Assembly (NCBI RefSeq): GCF_033958435.1
Contig: NC_134137.1
Span: forward strand, 224,109,501 to 224,173,500
From: Carettochelys insculpta
Lineage: Eukaryota; Chordata; Testudines; Carettochelyidae
DNA length: 64,000 bases
Direction: 5' to 3'
Shown here: positions 20,035 to 32,765 of the stretch, in pieces
Position numbering within the stretch: the stretch's first letter is position 1
How the letters are laid out: each line of letters opens with the position of its first letter
The notes under the pieces: model-generated
Seen by the model: only the letters and a program-made list of their open reading frames with translations
Database searches by the model: none
What the model was told of the DNA's origin: nothing
Made by a program: the position numbers and the translations under genes

Positions 20035-20432
20035 GGCCGTGTCTACACGAGCCCCAAACTTCGAAATGGTTACTAATGAAGTGCTGAAATGCATATTCAG
20101 CGCTTCATTAGCATGCGGGCGGCCGCGGCACTTCGAAATTGACGCGCCTCGCCGCTGTGCGGCGCGTCCAGATGGGGCTCCTTTTCAAAAGGACCCCACC
20201 TACTTCGAAGTCCCCTTATTTCCATGAGGGGACTTCAAAGTAGGCGGGGTCCTTTCAAAAAGGAGCCCCGTTGGGACGAGCTGCACGGCGGCGAGGCGCG
20301 TCAATTTCGAAGTGCCGCGGCCGCCCGCATGCTAATGAAGCGCTGAATATGCATTTCAGCGCTTCATTAGTAAACATCGAAATGGCCATTTGCGTGGCCA
20401 TTTCAAAGTTTGGGGCTCGTGTAGACGTAGCC
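20035..20432. mobile_element. Large palindromic Harbinger-like MITE, copy F (398 bp)
   Basis: It starts GGCCGTGTCTACACGAGCC and ends GGCTCGTGTAGACGTAGCC. It is flanked by a perfect CAT duplication (20032-20034 and 20433-20435). The whole element is one foldback: the left arm runs to about 20220, the right arm is its near-complement, and the short turn is near 20222-20235. The arms carry a NotI-type GCGGCCGC block, GGCGCGTC motifs, TTCGAAG palindromes and the GCGCTTCATTAG phrase. The terminus and 3-bp duplication link it to the Harbinger elements here, but its interior is unrelated to them. Confidence 0.9.
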
Positions 20433-20435
20433 CAT

Positions 20436-21387
20436 GTGTGTGTGATCATGAATGTGTGTTCATGCACTCAGGATTTCCCTCCAGGGACAACTGGTGAGGT
20501 AGGACATGTGACTGCCCCCCGCCCCACACACACGAGTCTTCCCTGCACCAGCCCTTGCCCTGGCAGGAGGCCAGGAAACAGCCCCCCTCCCTGCACCTGA
20601 GGCCCTGCCTGTCCTGATCCCTGTCCTCTTCCCTGCCGTTTGCTCTACCCTCCCTTTTCCTGCTCAGTGACACAGCCTGGAGGACTGGCGGGGGCCAGGC
20701 TGGTGCCAGCAACAGGGACCATACCCACACACTCACTTGCAGTGGTAGGAGCTGGGGAATGGGAGTGACTCCCCACCACTCCCCAGCTGCTGGCTGTGTT
20801 GCTCTACTTCCTGCCAGTAAGTGCAGGGCTCTTCCTGCCCCTCCCCAAGAGGTGCAGCCAGCAGCCAGGAGAAGAGAGCTGTGCTGCTCCACTTCCCCAT
20901 CCCACTGCCTGTAAATGGAAGGGGTGACCCATGCTGTGGGCACCAGCCCCCGCTCCTCCCAGGCCACTCATAAGTTCTGACCCTTTGCCTCTCTTGCCCA
21001 TTGTGTTTCAGGGCCCATGTGCCCCCTCCTTGCCCATCACCATCTCCTGCTCTATGTACATGCACATCTTTCTCAGAATAGCTGTTGGCATTTTAAAGCT
21101 TGCCTACATGGGGACAGACAGGAAAATGCATTTCAGACTCACACCTTTAGTATACTTGAATTCATTAGTTAAACTGTGCAAATCCTTGTGCGGATGTTGT
21201 TCGGGATTAAAGTGGCTTTACTTCAGTTTATCTTAATTCGCTTTGGATGCAAATTAAAATAACTAAATTAAGACCACTTTGATTTTGAGTGAGGCTGTTC
21301 ACACAGGGTGAATGCTGCTTAACCTTTTGTTAATTTGGATTATTTTTCCTTGATGTCCAGCTGTAAACATGCCCTTACCATCTTAGA
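20436..21387. other. No gene seen; GC-rich to about 21060
   Basis: A GC-rich, CpG-poor stretch gives overlapping frames on both strands without domains, then composition drops. No element boundaries were seen. Confidence 0.4.
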
Positions 21388-21660
21388 AGGTTTGTTTATG
21401 CTTACAATGTAACAGAATGACTCGATTGTAGTGCTTCAGTGTACACCTTTGCAACAGCAATGGGATGGGTTCTGCTGTCACTCAAGTTAATCTACCTCCC
21501 TGAGAGGCAGTGGTAGCTGGATTGATGGAAGAAATTCTTCCACCAACTAGTGCTGTTTGCACAGAGTTAGCTTAGCACAGATACGCCTGTCAAAGCCTGG
21601 ACTTTTCAAATTTTGAGAGCTGTATCTGTGCTAATATAAGGTGTTAGTGTAGACAAGCCC
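21388..21660. mobile_element. Degenerate MITE with GTCTACAC-like ends
   Basis: The left end AGGTTTGTTTATGCTTACA matches, with substitutions, the inverted right end GGGCTTGTCTACACTAACA. No clean target duplication remains. It is an old relative, or look-alike, of the Harbinger MITE group. Confidence 0.5.
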
Positions 21661-21710
21661 TACATGTGTGCTTGTTTATTTCCATTTGAGCAATATCTTT
21701 AATCTTTGAT

Positions 21711-21742
21711 TAATTATTATTATTGTTATTATTATTATTATA
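21711..21742. repeat. (ATT)n microsatellite
   Basis: TTA/ATT triplets with one interrupting G (TATTGTTATTATTATTATTA). Confidence 0.9.
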
Positions 21743-21744
21743 GG

Positions 21745-24568
21745 TAGCTCAGATTATACTTGTAGTTAAGACTAATTGAACTTCCCATTTTAAGAATCTG
21801 TTTTCGGTTGCTTATAACTTTGACAAACTTTAACTGTTCAGGCCCAATTTTTTCATGCTAGGTATCTACCTACATTTTTTTTCATTTCAGCAAAAAACAG
21901 TTCAAACATTTAGCAGTTAGGTCTCAGCTTCCTTTCTTGTTTAGCCTTTGATAAGCATTTCACATTTCCTGCCACTGGATTACTGGAGCACCATTTCTTC
22001 ATTCCATGCTCCTAGAACAATTTCCTTCCTTGAATGGATGCTATGGGGTGAATGGCTTTATTCTGCCATTTTCTCCTTTTAAATGGCTTCTTCGTGTCCT
22101 TTCCTCCTGAAATCATTGCAGTGTGCTATTCCTTCTATGTGCAAGGAAAGGAACAATCCTCATTTCCCCACTGTTAAACACAAACACCTAAAGAGTAGCA
22201 GCTGTAAAATCAAAAAATTACTAAAACAATGGTTTCGAAACAAGGTATCCATGGGTACGAGCAGATTTCCCTAGGGGCCCCATAATTAATTTTAGAAGGT
22301 GATATACTGCTATCTCAGAAATGAGGTTGTGCATGGTTATTTCAAACTGCGATGTTGCAGAGATGCCACTTTGCGTTACAAGCCCCAAAGAGTTCAAATG
22401 ATATTTCCCATCTCATTAAGACGTTGTTCCACAAGTTAAGATCCCCAGTAGGTAAGCTGGACTGTAGCCTGGTGAAGTATCTGCCAATGGCCAACATTTT
22501 TCAATTACTGGTTTCTTGATCAAACAAAGATCTTTCTGTTCACATCTGGCCAGCCTCCTCTGATACAATATGGCCACAAACACATGCCCCTGGATGTGCC
22601 CTACATACTCATGCCTCCTGTACTGTCCTTTTAGGATGGGAGAAAGGCTACTTAGCCATAGACCCAACATGCCACTTTGGAGATCAAGCTTGCCCCAAAA
22701 CCACCCATCCAGAGCCAGCACAGAACAGGTTGATTATTCTCTCACTGGCAGATGAGAGGGATTACATAAGCAGTGGTTTGCGTATGGGGTTAAGTGGGAC
22801 ACTGCTCCCTTGCTCACAGGCTTAAGCAACTCTAAAACTCCACATCCCCAGCATTAAGTAAGAGAGCATTTTTGGAGGAAGGTGAAGCAGGGTGGATTAT
22901 GTAGCTTAGTGTTATCACTGCTGCTCCCACTCAGTGACATGTGCTTCTGTTCAAGTGGCTCTAAACAGACTTTATTCACTTCTAGCTTTGCCTTAATTCC
23001 TCAGGCATGATAGGAAGAATGCAGCAGGGCGGTCAGGGGAAAGTGCTCCTCTCATCTTGCAAACAGCATCTCAGGCCTCTCTGTCCTACTCCTCTGTAGA
23101 TTTATGGCTCTGGTCATGCGGGGAGAATTCTTGACTCTCTTTCCCTGTAAATGCCTCTTTCCTGCTATAGCTGGTCAGCAGTTCTTACCTTCTGTGCTTT
23201 CTCCTGCCCTGAAGGCACTTTTGGGCTCATTTCCCCCTCCCCATGTCCAGACCTGTTGCCTAGCTTTTTGCATAAATTCCCACAGTGCCTTTTGCCTTTA
23301 TTCTGCAGACCCTTAAAGCAAATGAGCTTGTATCAGCTGTGTATTTCCTCATGTATCAACTGTCCCTGAGAATGTTTATTTCCTCAATCTCTATCTCTCA
23401 AGGTAACATTCCTCCTTGAGGGGCAAAAGACTGGTTTGTCATAAAATACTCTGTAGAGCAAAGTCATCTGAAGGCGAAGGTACCTCTGTTAAACAATAAC
23501 CCTCAACCCAACCCACTTCCATAAACTGCTTTGCTTTACAGTGTGTCTCTATCCAGGTTTCTCACTGGGCCCTCATTCATCCACACTTCATGCAGAGGTA
23601 TGACTGCAATGGAACAAAGCCATCTGCTAATGCTGTTTCTAATGCATAATTCACCTGACTCTTGACAGAGGTTGAGTATGCATGGTGGAAACTGTAGGCA
23701 ATATTCTCTGTAAGCTGAGCCCTTGGCCAGCCCCCCAGGAGAGATTCAGGTTCCATCCAGCTGATTATCTGAGCACCCACAGCCACCCACAGGGGGCAGT
23801 GTGTGTTTCTATGGGTGGTGCACACTTGGACATGCCTTGGTGCACATAGCAAAATTCATTCTGCTGATGGATAGAAAAAAATAGAGGTGTTAAGATCTAG
23901 TTATTAAGCATTATGAGTGAAATCCTTGAAAAGACAATGGGAAAACTCCCACTGGCTCCAGTGTGATAGCATTTTGAATCCTTTTTTGCTTCTTGCAACA
24001 TCAGACTCCTTACTGCAGCAACATCCTTATATTTGAACAGGACAGAGGTGTCTCATTACTCTGCCACAGTAGGCAATATAGGTAGGGTTCAGGAAGAGTG
24101 CAGCTGGTCTCTTACTTAAACTAAAGAGCAAATGATCAGACTGTTCATCTTTTACTACTTCAGTAAAACTTAGACACAACAAACGAGTAAAAGGGTCATG
24201 TCGGACTGAGTCGATGGACAGACTACAAGAAAATATGTAGCATATGGAACTTCTGAAAGACATTTTATAAGAGCTGGTTGAGAAGTGCAACTATTTTTTC
24301 AGGAAAACTAATCAAACAAAAATTTCAATATTGTTCTTCAATTTTGTTGATTTTTTGCCAAAAGGTGGGAGTTTGCAACTAAATCCCTAAAGTGTTTGGG
24401 TTTAATAACTAGACATTTGTTGGTTGTTGTTGTTCTTGAAACCTCCAATTCTCAAACAAAACAGAAACCTTCATATTGTTGAAAAGCCATGGTCATGTCT
24501 TGGTTTTAAAATCTCTTATTCTCTTGGCGGTCACTTGATAACGAGTAGGATGCCTTCATGTCACCCAC
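21745..24568. other. No gene seen
   Basis: About 2.8 kb of AT-leaning DNA with no supported repeat, RNA gene or coding segment. Confidence 0.4.
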
Positions 24569-24769
24569 CTATTTGTGAGTCTGTTGATGGCTGATCAGCC
24601 CAGTTCTGGAGCTGCAGATCTTATCACAGAAGGGGCAGGTGTTGGTAGCTGTTGGAGGGGTGCAGGGCAGTTTTTGACACTCTTTTCTTCTTCTCAGCCT
24701 CCCAAAATCTACCAGCTCCAGTTCTTCTATAACCTTGTCCTTGACAAAAGTTATATTCAAGGACACCAA
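24569..24769 (-). pseudogene. C2H2-finger C-terminus, probably a LINE or other mobile-element remnant
   Basis: A 66-codon open frame ends with a single zinc-finger pattern at residues 45-65: Cys-x2-Cys-x12-His-x3-His, containing SSRTGLISHQQTH, then one Lys and a stop. A lone finger with the GLISHQ wording at the very end of a protein is typical of the C-termini of some vertebrate non-LTR retrotransposon proteins. Host zinc-finger genes instead have tandem fingers with TGEKP linkers. Upstream sequence does not continue as a recognisable protein. A host exon is the less likely alternative. Confidence 0.5.
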
Positions 24770-25095
24770 CTAATGCTTCTCAAATATTTAAGTAGCACAG
24801 GCTTGCTGCTTAATAAATCTTCTATTTCAATAAGAAAAGAGGCCACCATACTGAGATGCTAAAAAGCCCTGAACACAGCCTGGTAGGCTGGTTACATGTG
24901 TCACTTAAAAATGGCCCTAGACACATCTCTTCACTTGCACTTGCATTTAAAGGTTTGAGTTAGGTGCAGTAAGACATTTAAGAGTACTCCACCCCAAGGA
25001 ACAAGTCTGGTTGCATATTTGAATAGTGCCTGGCTTAATGTGCTGGTAACTCCTTTACTGTAGCCACACACATACATGCATGTGTACCCCTTTAA

Positions 25096-25372
25096 GTCTA
25101 CATCTACAGTCCAGCCTGGATCAATGCTCTGGGGATGATCCACGGGTAGTCAATGTAGTGGGTCTGATTAAGATACACCAAATCAACCATGTTACTGTCC
25201 CATCAACCCTATTACTCTACCCTGGAGGAGAAGAATAAGGGAAGTTGATGGGAGAGTTTGTCCCCACACCCCCACAGTAACAACTTAAGGTATGTTGACT
25301 CCAGCTTCATTAATTACGTAGTTGGAGTTGCCTACCTTGTCAACTTATTATTGTTGCAGTGTAGATGCAGCC
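25096..25372. mobile_element. Degenerate MITE with GTCTACATCTACA ends
   Basis: The left end GTCTACATCTACAGTCC aligns with the inverted right end GGCTGCATCTACACTGC at most positions. Flanks are TAA and AAT, so no exact duplication is claimed. The interior is non-coding. Confidence 0.6.
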
Positions 25373-28300
25373 AATTAACTCTCCCCTAAGGAACTGCGGC
25401 AGACATTGGACATCCTCTTTACCAAGTTTACTACATTCACCCTCCTCCTCCCCCTATCTTTCAGCACAGGTCTGGAATATTTCATCTCATGTCTAGGGAA
25501 TCTGGAGGGTGCTGTCTTTCATGAGACAGAGTTACAGTTATGGAGGTCTCTCTCTAGCGTATAGTGGGACTGGCCTCTGGGTGGAGGAGGAAAAGATATA
25601 CTGTGTTCCTTAGTTTTGTGTTTGCTATGTTATATGCATGACACCCTAAGTCAACAGACACAAGAGTGGGCCTGTGTACAAATGTCTGGAGTTAAAAGAA
25701 AAGCTTTCAGACATTGCAGCAGACACTTTAAGGATTAACACAATCCTCAGGAAATGCTCAACTTCCATAAAGAGTCACAATGTCAGAGACCCTGTTCTTC
25801 ATGAGAGTGGCTGCTGTTCTGTCTCTTTTTACTTCCCCAAAAAGAACACTACATTTACAAAGGAAAAAAAAAACCCACCAAGCTACCACAAGCAATGCAA
25901 GTCAGTTGCTGTTTTCCTACACCTACAAGCCCCCATAAACATAATGTCAGAAGTGGTCACTGGGCAGCGCCTGTACTCTGATGTCAGCCATTCTGAAAGA
26001 TAAGGAAAAGGCCATGGCCCTGATGTGATACAGCAACCTCAGCACCATTTCAAAGTAGTCTGCAAATGCATAGTTCTTTTTCCCTGTGAATAAACCAGGC
26101 TGTCTTGAGTGTCTTCCATTTCTCTGTGAGAAGAAAGGATTTATTTTCTTGTGGCTGAGGGATCAAATATTTGCAAACAATGGCAGTGATAGCTTTGAGT
26201 CTCCTCCTGAGTTCAAATGAGGTTTCGTTCTTGACAGAGGTGTGCTAGAGAAGCTGTTCACACAATGGGGTTTTCTTAAAAGCCAGCATCTCATGAAAGG
26301 AAAGAAGTCTGAATTACAAAGAGCACAGGGATATTTACACCTAGCACAATATTTGCCCAGGCCTGAACAGTTACCAGACAGCTGACACAACCCTCCTGCA
26401 GTGTTGGAATAAGGTCACTAAAGCTGACCATGATCACAATGCAAGGCCAGAGACATGTGTGCCACCAACTGTGATAAGATTGTGTCTCTGACAAGAAGTG
26501 TACCTGATAGTCATTATTACCAACTTAAAAAGAAAAGAAAACGAAACAAAACAAAAAACAGCTAGACCGTGAGGCCCTGGTCAATGATAAGGCTTGTGAA
26601 ATAATGAGGAGTACCTATCAGTAGAAGAGGTAAACCTACAGTACCTGATCTTCTGACTTGTCCAGTGCACTTCCTTTTCAGCTAGAAGGGATTTTGTGGC
26701 AGAGCACTCAGGAGGCAGAGGATGTGCCAGAGACTTAGTACAGCAACACTGCACTCTGTAGTTGCAAAAATGAGGCCTAGTAATTTTCTTTGTTTTATCT
26801 GTCTGACCATCTGTTTGGTGCCATGCTCACGAGGGCCTTCTGGAAATAAGAGTCTCATGGGCCTCCTGACCTCCATCCTCCCCGCCTGGGCATAAAGAGG
26901 CATTAGATGACTTTGAAACCATGAAAAATAGCTCTTTGTTGCTAGCAGGGACTATGTCCAATCAAATTACTTCAGAATTGCACACGCTACCTTCTCCCAC
27001 ATTGGAACTAGCATGTCAATTTCCAAATCACCCTAATCATACACCACAAAATTATATTAAAAGCTTGCAAAGGGTGGAAAGTCAAACACTCAAAAGCCAG
27101 GAATACCAGAATTGAGGTTCTTTGTGAATGCTCCTTACTTTGTTAGCTGGATTCTTCATAAGCACCAAAGAATTCAACTTTCAGAACAACCAGTGAGACT
27201 AGGTGTCATTACTACTATCCCCGTTTTCCAGATGCAGAAACTGAAGTACTGTAAGAGATACAAGCCAAACTTGTCAAAAATGTGCACTAGGAAACCAAAC
27301 CATACAGGCCTTGATCTTTCAGAATACTTAGAATTTCACAGGGCTTGTAGGTTCAAATCACAACTCCACTTGACATCAGTTGCAGTGGTTAGTGCTCAGT
27401 TCATTTGCAACTCTTGCCACAGATAGGGCTAGTTGGGAAACAAACTGACATTCTCCAAGGAAATCTGTCATTTCTAAATTTGTCTTTATTCTAAATCAGA
27501 ATGAAAAACCAACCTGTCCTGAAGCATGACAACTCTATGAAAACGTAATGCAGAACCACTGCTTGAATGCTGCACTCTCAAAGTCCCCCAGAAAATGAAT
27601 ACACCATTAGTAGATACTCATTGAAAGTTTGGTTGAAGTGACTTGCCCAGAATCAGGATCATGATGAGAGCTCTGACAGAAACAGCGATAGAATCTAAAT
27701 CTCCAGGGTAGCGTTCAGCTGCATGAACCATGAGACCCTCCTTTCTTTTCCTGCTGTCCCCTGCCTTATTTACTATTCACCTTCTAGCTTCTCGTACAGA
27801 TGAGCCAGTAACCCTACAGATAATAGCTTTCATTAATTACACAACCCCACTTAATTCCCAGAGAGCAATTCCCCAACTGAGCAGCAGATGAAGCAAGGTT
27901 GTTTTTTTTTTGGGGGGGGGGGGGTAAAAAAACAAAAAACGAAGAAAACCTCCTCCTAGCTCTTGTACCTCTGTGTTTCCTTCTCTACCAAAACCTTCTG
28001 CATTCAAGTCAGGCCTCTTTTTCCTTCTCTGCTATGTTGTCTTCTCAGTGCAACAGTAGATCTGGAGTCAAAAGGAGACCATTTCCCTGCTCTCAGTTCC
28101 AGTGCTTGATGTCACAGCAGGACCTGGAAGGAACATCCTACTCTGTCCTGGCAGCCTTGGGATGGAGCGTGCTCAGTTGCTCTATGGAGATAGTGTATGT
28201 ACAGTCTAGTAAGTGCACAGCAACTGTGTAGGGATGGCAGTTTTACAAAACTGAAATATTCTGAAATCATGAGTTAGATCCCACAAAGGCACAACATAGG

Positions 28301-29100
28301 ATTACAGCTGATGAGGGGCCTACAACCACGAGGCATAGAAATAAACTTTTTTTCAAATAAAGCTGAGATTCACTTTTCTCTAGCAACCAGAGTATTAAGT
28401 ACAACATCAAATATCCCAGGACTTGCCATAATATCATTAAAACTGGCAAGAAACATGCTCAACAGAGCTGGAATCTTCCAAGAATTTAGCTGCCAAACTC
28501 TAATGAGTCTCTACTGTATATACATAAACTGAGAATTTCAAAGGCCTATAACTAGGCCAGATTTGGGTGGATTTTCACAAGGATGACTGAAAAAAAACCT
28601 AACCAAACTGACAAACAAACAAAAAACATGAATAAAACATTCCTGACACCAGGACAACCTCATCTGCCAAATTTCAACCCCTTGCTTCACACACTGGAAG
28701 TACTAGAGCTTCCCAAAAACAGCTGTGAGGACTTTTTAAGGTGTGTAAAATAAACAAACATCCAGAGATTAGGAAAACATATGTTAACTCAAAACAAACA
28801 AACAAACAAATCAATCAACTTGAGGTAGATACTGAGCATGGACAATCTCAGTTCAAATGTACAAAGCTTGGCAAAGCTACAAGCAACTAACACTGGGTAA
28901 TGCAGTGGAAAATGTTAGATAACCTTAAGTATAGGGGCTGCCTACTCTCTCTCTCTGGCCACATCTTATTTTGTGGACCAAAATCAGATTCAGAGTATAC
29001 AAGTACATCTCATGTAGTATCAATAGGGCTCCACTCATTTACACAAAATTGGAATGCAGCCTTGTGTGTTTGGCACATGTATGTACATATAGAACTATAT
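25373..29100. other. No gene seen; simple A/G/AAAC runs
   Basis: Non-coding DNA. It includes the homopolymers at 27902-27924 and an (AAAC)n run near 28791-28811. Frames are short and without domains. Confidence 0.4.
27902..27924. repeat. Poly-T/poly-G homopolymer junction
   Basis: Ten T followed by thirteen G. Such runs are prone to slippage and to sequencing error, so local indels here should be treated cautiously. Confidence 0.9.
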
Positions 29101-29104
29101 TTTA

Positions 29105-29167
<63 letters not shown>

Positions 29168-29168
29168 A
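29105..29168. repeat. Compound (CT)n(CA)n microsatellite
   Basis: About 38 bases of CT with one interruption pass directly into about 26 bases of CA. This creates a pure purine-pyrimidine strand asymmetry next to an alternating tract. Confidence 0.95.
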
Positions 29169-29767
29169 AACTTGATTTGTGGGGGAAAATAGGATTAAAC
29201 CACCAGCATTTGACCTCATAAGATGCATGTTTACAGCTAGGTGTCAGCAGCAGTGCTAGAGTGAATGAGAAAGGGAAAAATACAGTCCTGCTGGGTAATT
29301 TTGGCTCCATGTACTTTACGTTGTGGTCCAGAAACATCTTTCAACTGACAGCAGCATCAGCATCTCAGACTCCCTCACCTCATTCTTACAGGAACAGCTG
29401 AAATTCTGACTTGCTTCACAAGAGGGGCCCCGGAAGCAGAGGGAAGTGGAGCTTTTAGACAGGGAGTTTTCAAAGACCTAATCACCCAAGAATTGTCCCC
29501 TGTGGAAGGAAATGATGTTCAGGTCCTCTAAGGAAGCAGCTTTTTCTAATGGTCAGACCAGGGGACTATGAGTTAGGGCTTCTGGGTTCTGTTCTTGGCT
29601 GTGCTACAGGATGCTGGGCAACACATTTTCCTCCATTTTCCCCCATACACAGGGACAGCCTGACCATACAGCTGAACTAGGTGGTCACCTGAGGCGACAA
29701 ATTAGATGGAAGTGAACCTGGGTGTACGCACCCTCTCAGAGGAGAGTGAGGGCATACTCACATACTC

Positions 29768-30020
29768 CCAGCTCTGTGCATGAGGTAGGGGAGGGCACAC
29801 CCCCATCTTTCTGTGTCTGTGTGTATGCACCTATGCCTGTAAACACAGCCAGCTCTGTAAGTGAATACACACACAGAACTGGACAGGCACAAGTGTGTAT
29901 ATACCCACCCAGTTCTGTGGGGACATGTACATGTTTGTGGCCAGCTCTGTGGTGGGGCACGTGTACACAGATACAGCCAGCTCTCTCACACCCTCTGATG
30001 TGAGTGTGCACTCTCCCCCA
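29768..30020. repeat. Imperfect CA/TG-rich minisatellite
   Basis: The phrase CCAGCTCTGT or a one-base variant recurs at about 29768, 29849, 29909, 29941 and 29977 within a TGTG/CACA-rich background. Spacing is irregular (roughly 30 to 80 bases), so it is an eroded tandem array rather than a clean satellite. The reading frames over it are by-products. Confidence 0.5.
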
Positions 30021-30620
30021 CACACAGTTTGGCAGACACAGGACTGAATGAGCATGTATACATACATGCACACACAAATGCCTGAGCACACTAAGCCCCT
30101 TCTGCTTATTAAGCCCTTCCACTCTGTATAAGCTCGCAATAAAAATTAATCCTTATCTTGAAAATAAGTTGACAACCAAAGCACAGTTTTAAAAATTCTT
30201 CCATGTAATGAGAAGTTATGCGGTGGCTCTTCCAGTTCCCCCCTCTTCTCCCCTTTTTGAGAGAGAGGGGGGGAAAAACAGCTCCCGGCCCCCAGTTCCT
30301 CACCAGAAATACTGACGTAGGAGGGCATGTGTGTGCCGACTGAAGCCCCCTGTTCTGGCATCCTCAATTTCAATGAGCAGTAGGCAAGCCGTCCCATTGA
30401 CAGCAATGGCTTTGCAAAAAGCTAGTGCTTAAGGTGAGGGCAGCAAGTGGAAGCCTTCCTCCATCAATCCTCACAGGCACTCCCTTCTTCTCTCTTCCCA
30501 AATGTACGCATACAGAGACAAACACATACATGTGTTCAATGGGCCCACCACACATATATGCATTGGTCCAACTTTCACACTCCCTTCCTCAGCAACATAA
30601 ATATGGGCACACATGACTGA

Positions 30621-30880
30621 GGGCAGGTCTATACTAGACCTGAAAGTCAATCCTAGATAAGCAATTGCAATTTATCTAGGATCAATTTACCTGGCCATCC
30701 TCACTAAGAGAGGTCAATGGGAGAAACCCTCCCTTACTCCTCATGATAATGAGGTGTACATGGGCCAGCTGTCGAGCCCTGATAGTTCAGTTTCACAAAC
30801 TCCCACTAGGCATGCAAAGTCAAACCCTGGTAGGTTAATCCTGACTGGGTCACAATCCTGGCAAGTGTAGAAACACTCTT
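30621..30880. mobile_element. Degenerate MITE with GTCTATAC/GTGTAGAAAC ends
   Basis: The left edge GGGCAGGTCTATACTAG and inverted right edge AGAGTGTTTCTACACTTG match apart from one offset. The interior has a small inverted pair around CCTAGATAAGC / TTATCTAGG. No clean target duplication was found. It is probably an old member of the group. Confidence 0.45.
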
Positions 30881-32619
30881 AGAAACTCTGCTCACTTATG
30901 AACACATGTACATTTGCTTACATAGGTACCTGATCTTAACTGATGTTATGTGGATGCCATCTGACCCTATGTTTTTCGGTATCGGTATAAATCTCTCCCA
31001 TCAAATAGAAATATCAATGCTTTACAAAAAAATTTACGTGACCTATCAACCCTCCTACCTAGACATTACCCCTTTTGTGTGATGTAAATTCACTTCTCTC
31101 CATGCCATGTCCCCCTACTCCTCCTTCATGCACACATTAGGTCTTACTTCTGTGGGAATGCTGATGTAATTCACATATGGTCAGCACCACTCTGTCCTTT
31201 TACTGCAGTGCATCAGACACAGACGCCCTGCCTTCTCAAAGAAAAATCAAATGTGTCAGCAGTGCTCAGTAACTAGTGCATCTTGGATGGGGTTTCATGA
31301 TGGAGAGAGAAAGAGTAAGCAGTGAACTTGGAAGATAGAGCCTGTGAGATCTGTCAAAGATGTACTGTACCTGCCTCAGATGAACCTATCCAGCTGTTCC
31401 ATCATCTTTAAATAGAAAGCAGTTGGGGATGTGATTTCCTCCTTGTGATGAGCGATGGGGGAACTGGTTTGAGCATCAGCCCTGCTCTACAGGGTTTTTT
31501 TTTTTAATTACAAAATTAACTCCTTCTTACATCTCTGTAACAGAAAATCTCTAGTCATTATTCCCTACCTACACGCACACACACAGTAGATTACATGTAT
31601 GATTCATAGCCCTTTGCAGACAACAGCCAAACAAACAAATAGGCATTCAGAAATCTCAGAGTTGCTTGGGTCAATTTGATGGGGGAAAAGGCTGTAACAG
31701 GATTCAAGCTGGAAACTCTTAACAGTGAATACATAATTTTTTGGTTTCTTGACTAGTTTAGGTCAACCTGAAACAACTATATTTTTCTCAGTTTTCCCTT
31801 TGAGGGGAAAAGAAAAGGAAAAAGAAAAGAAGTGTGTATGGTGGCAGGTGGTTGTCTTTGAACAAAGGTATAGTACTTGCATTCATGTGTCTTATTTGGG
31901 TTGGGACTGGGGTTTATTTTTTGTTAAATCTAACCAATTTTGAAACTACATGATGTTGCAAAATGAAATATGCAAACATTTTGTTCAGAAAATGTCAGCA
32001 CAAAATGATTTGGCTTTTATGGCATTTCCTCCCCCATTTTGGCCAAACATATTCACAAAATTTGACTCAGATTTGCAAATGGCTTCGGTTTACCTGAAAC
32101 TGCCTCTTTTGGTAATTAAACTATTTACAGAAAAAATGTTTGCCCAGAGCTATGGGCAACTATCCCATTTTCAGCAAGACTATGTTCTCTGTTTGTTTCC
32201 TTATCTTCCAGTGTAAGCCTCTTGGTGGGAAGAGGCACGTTTTGTTCTTGGTGCGCAGATGGTGATTAATGTACCACACTTCGTGGCAGGACACTTGACA
32301 CAAGTGGCATGCAACTCAGTGGTCCTGGGAAAGGCATTTCCTTTCATCCTAGGTGTGTTGCTCTGAAAGCTCCTAGAGTAAGATGGCTGCTTGTCTGCTC
32401 TAATCTGGGCTATGTACTTGACAGGAGAAAGACTTTAAATTAATGTACAGATTTTGAGTTTTCTAATTTAAATGAATGAATTTAAATCTAAATACTATCC
32501 CCCCTACCCCCTTAGATTTTGGCTGAGTTTAGAATGAAAGGAAATAAGAGTCACATATGGAGCAGTTAAGATCCATGCCAGTTTGTCCTCCAGCAACCCA
32601 GTCCTCTTTCCCACCAGCT

Positions 32620-32765
32620 CTCACAATACACCTGCCCTGCAGCCCTCCTGCTATTCCAACCTTGGGCTCCCCACACAGCTCTGCCAGTGCCCCTCTCTCC
32701 TGCCTGGCACCCCCCACCGCTATTCCAGCCTTAGTCTCCCCAAACACTGCCTCACTAATGCTCCT
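32620..32765. repeat. Two-unit C-rich tandem repeat
   Basis: Two imperfect units of roughly 65-70 bases share CTATTCCAACCTTGGGCTCCCCA and CTATTCCAGCCTTAGTCTCCCCA-type cores. The open frames across it are compositional. Confidence 0.5.

Noticed and set aside
20035..20432. CpG-dense GCGGCCGC block as a promoter CpG island
   Set aside because: The CpG density is confined to a palindromic transposon with target duplication, and the same block recurs in copy G.
24569..24769. A KRAB or tandem zinc-finger host gene
   Set aside because: Only one finger is present, with no TGEKP linkers and no further fingers on either side.
29736..30139. Minus-strand frames across the CA/TG-rich minisatellite as a gene
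   Set aside because: The cysteine/valine-rich translation is produced by the simple repeat, and two frames are open at once.
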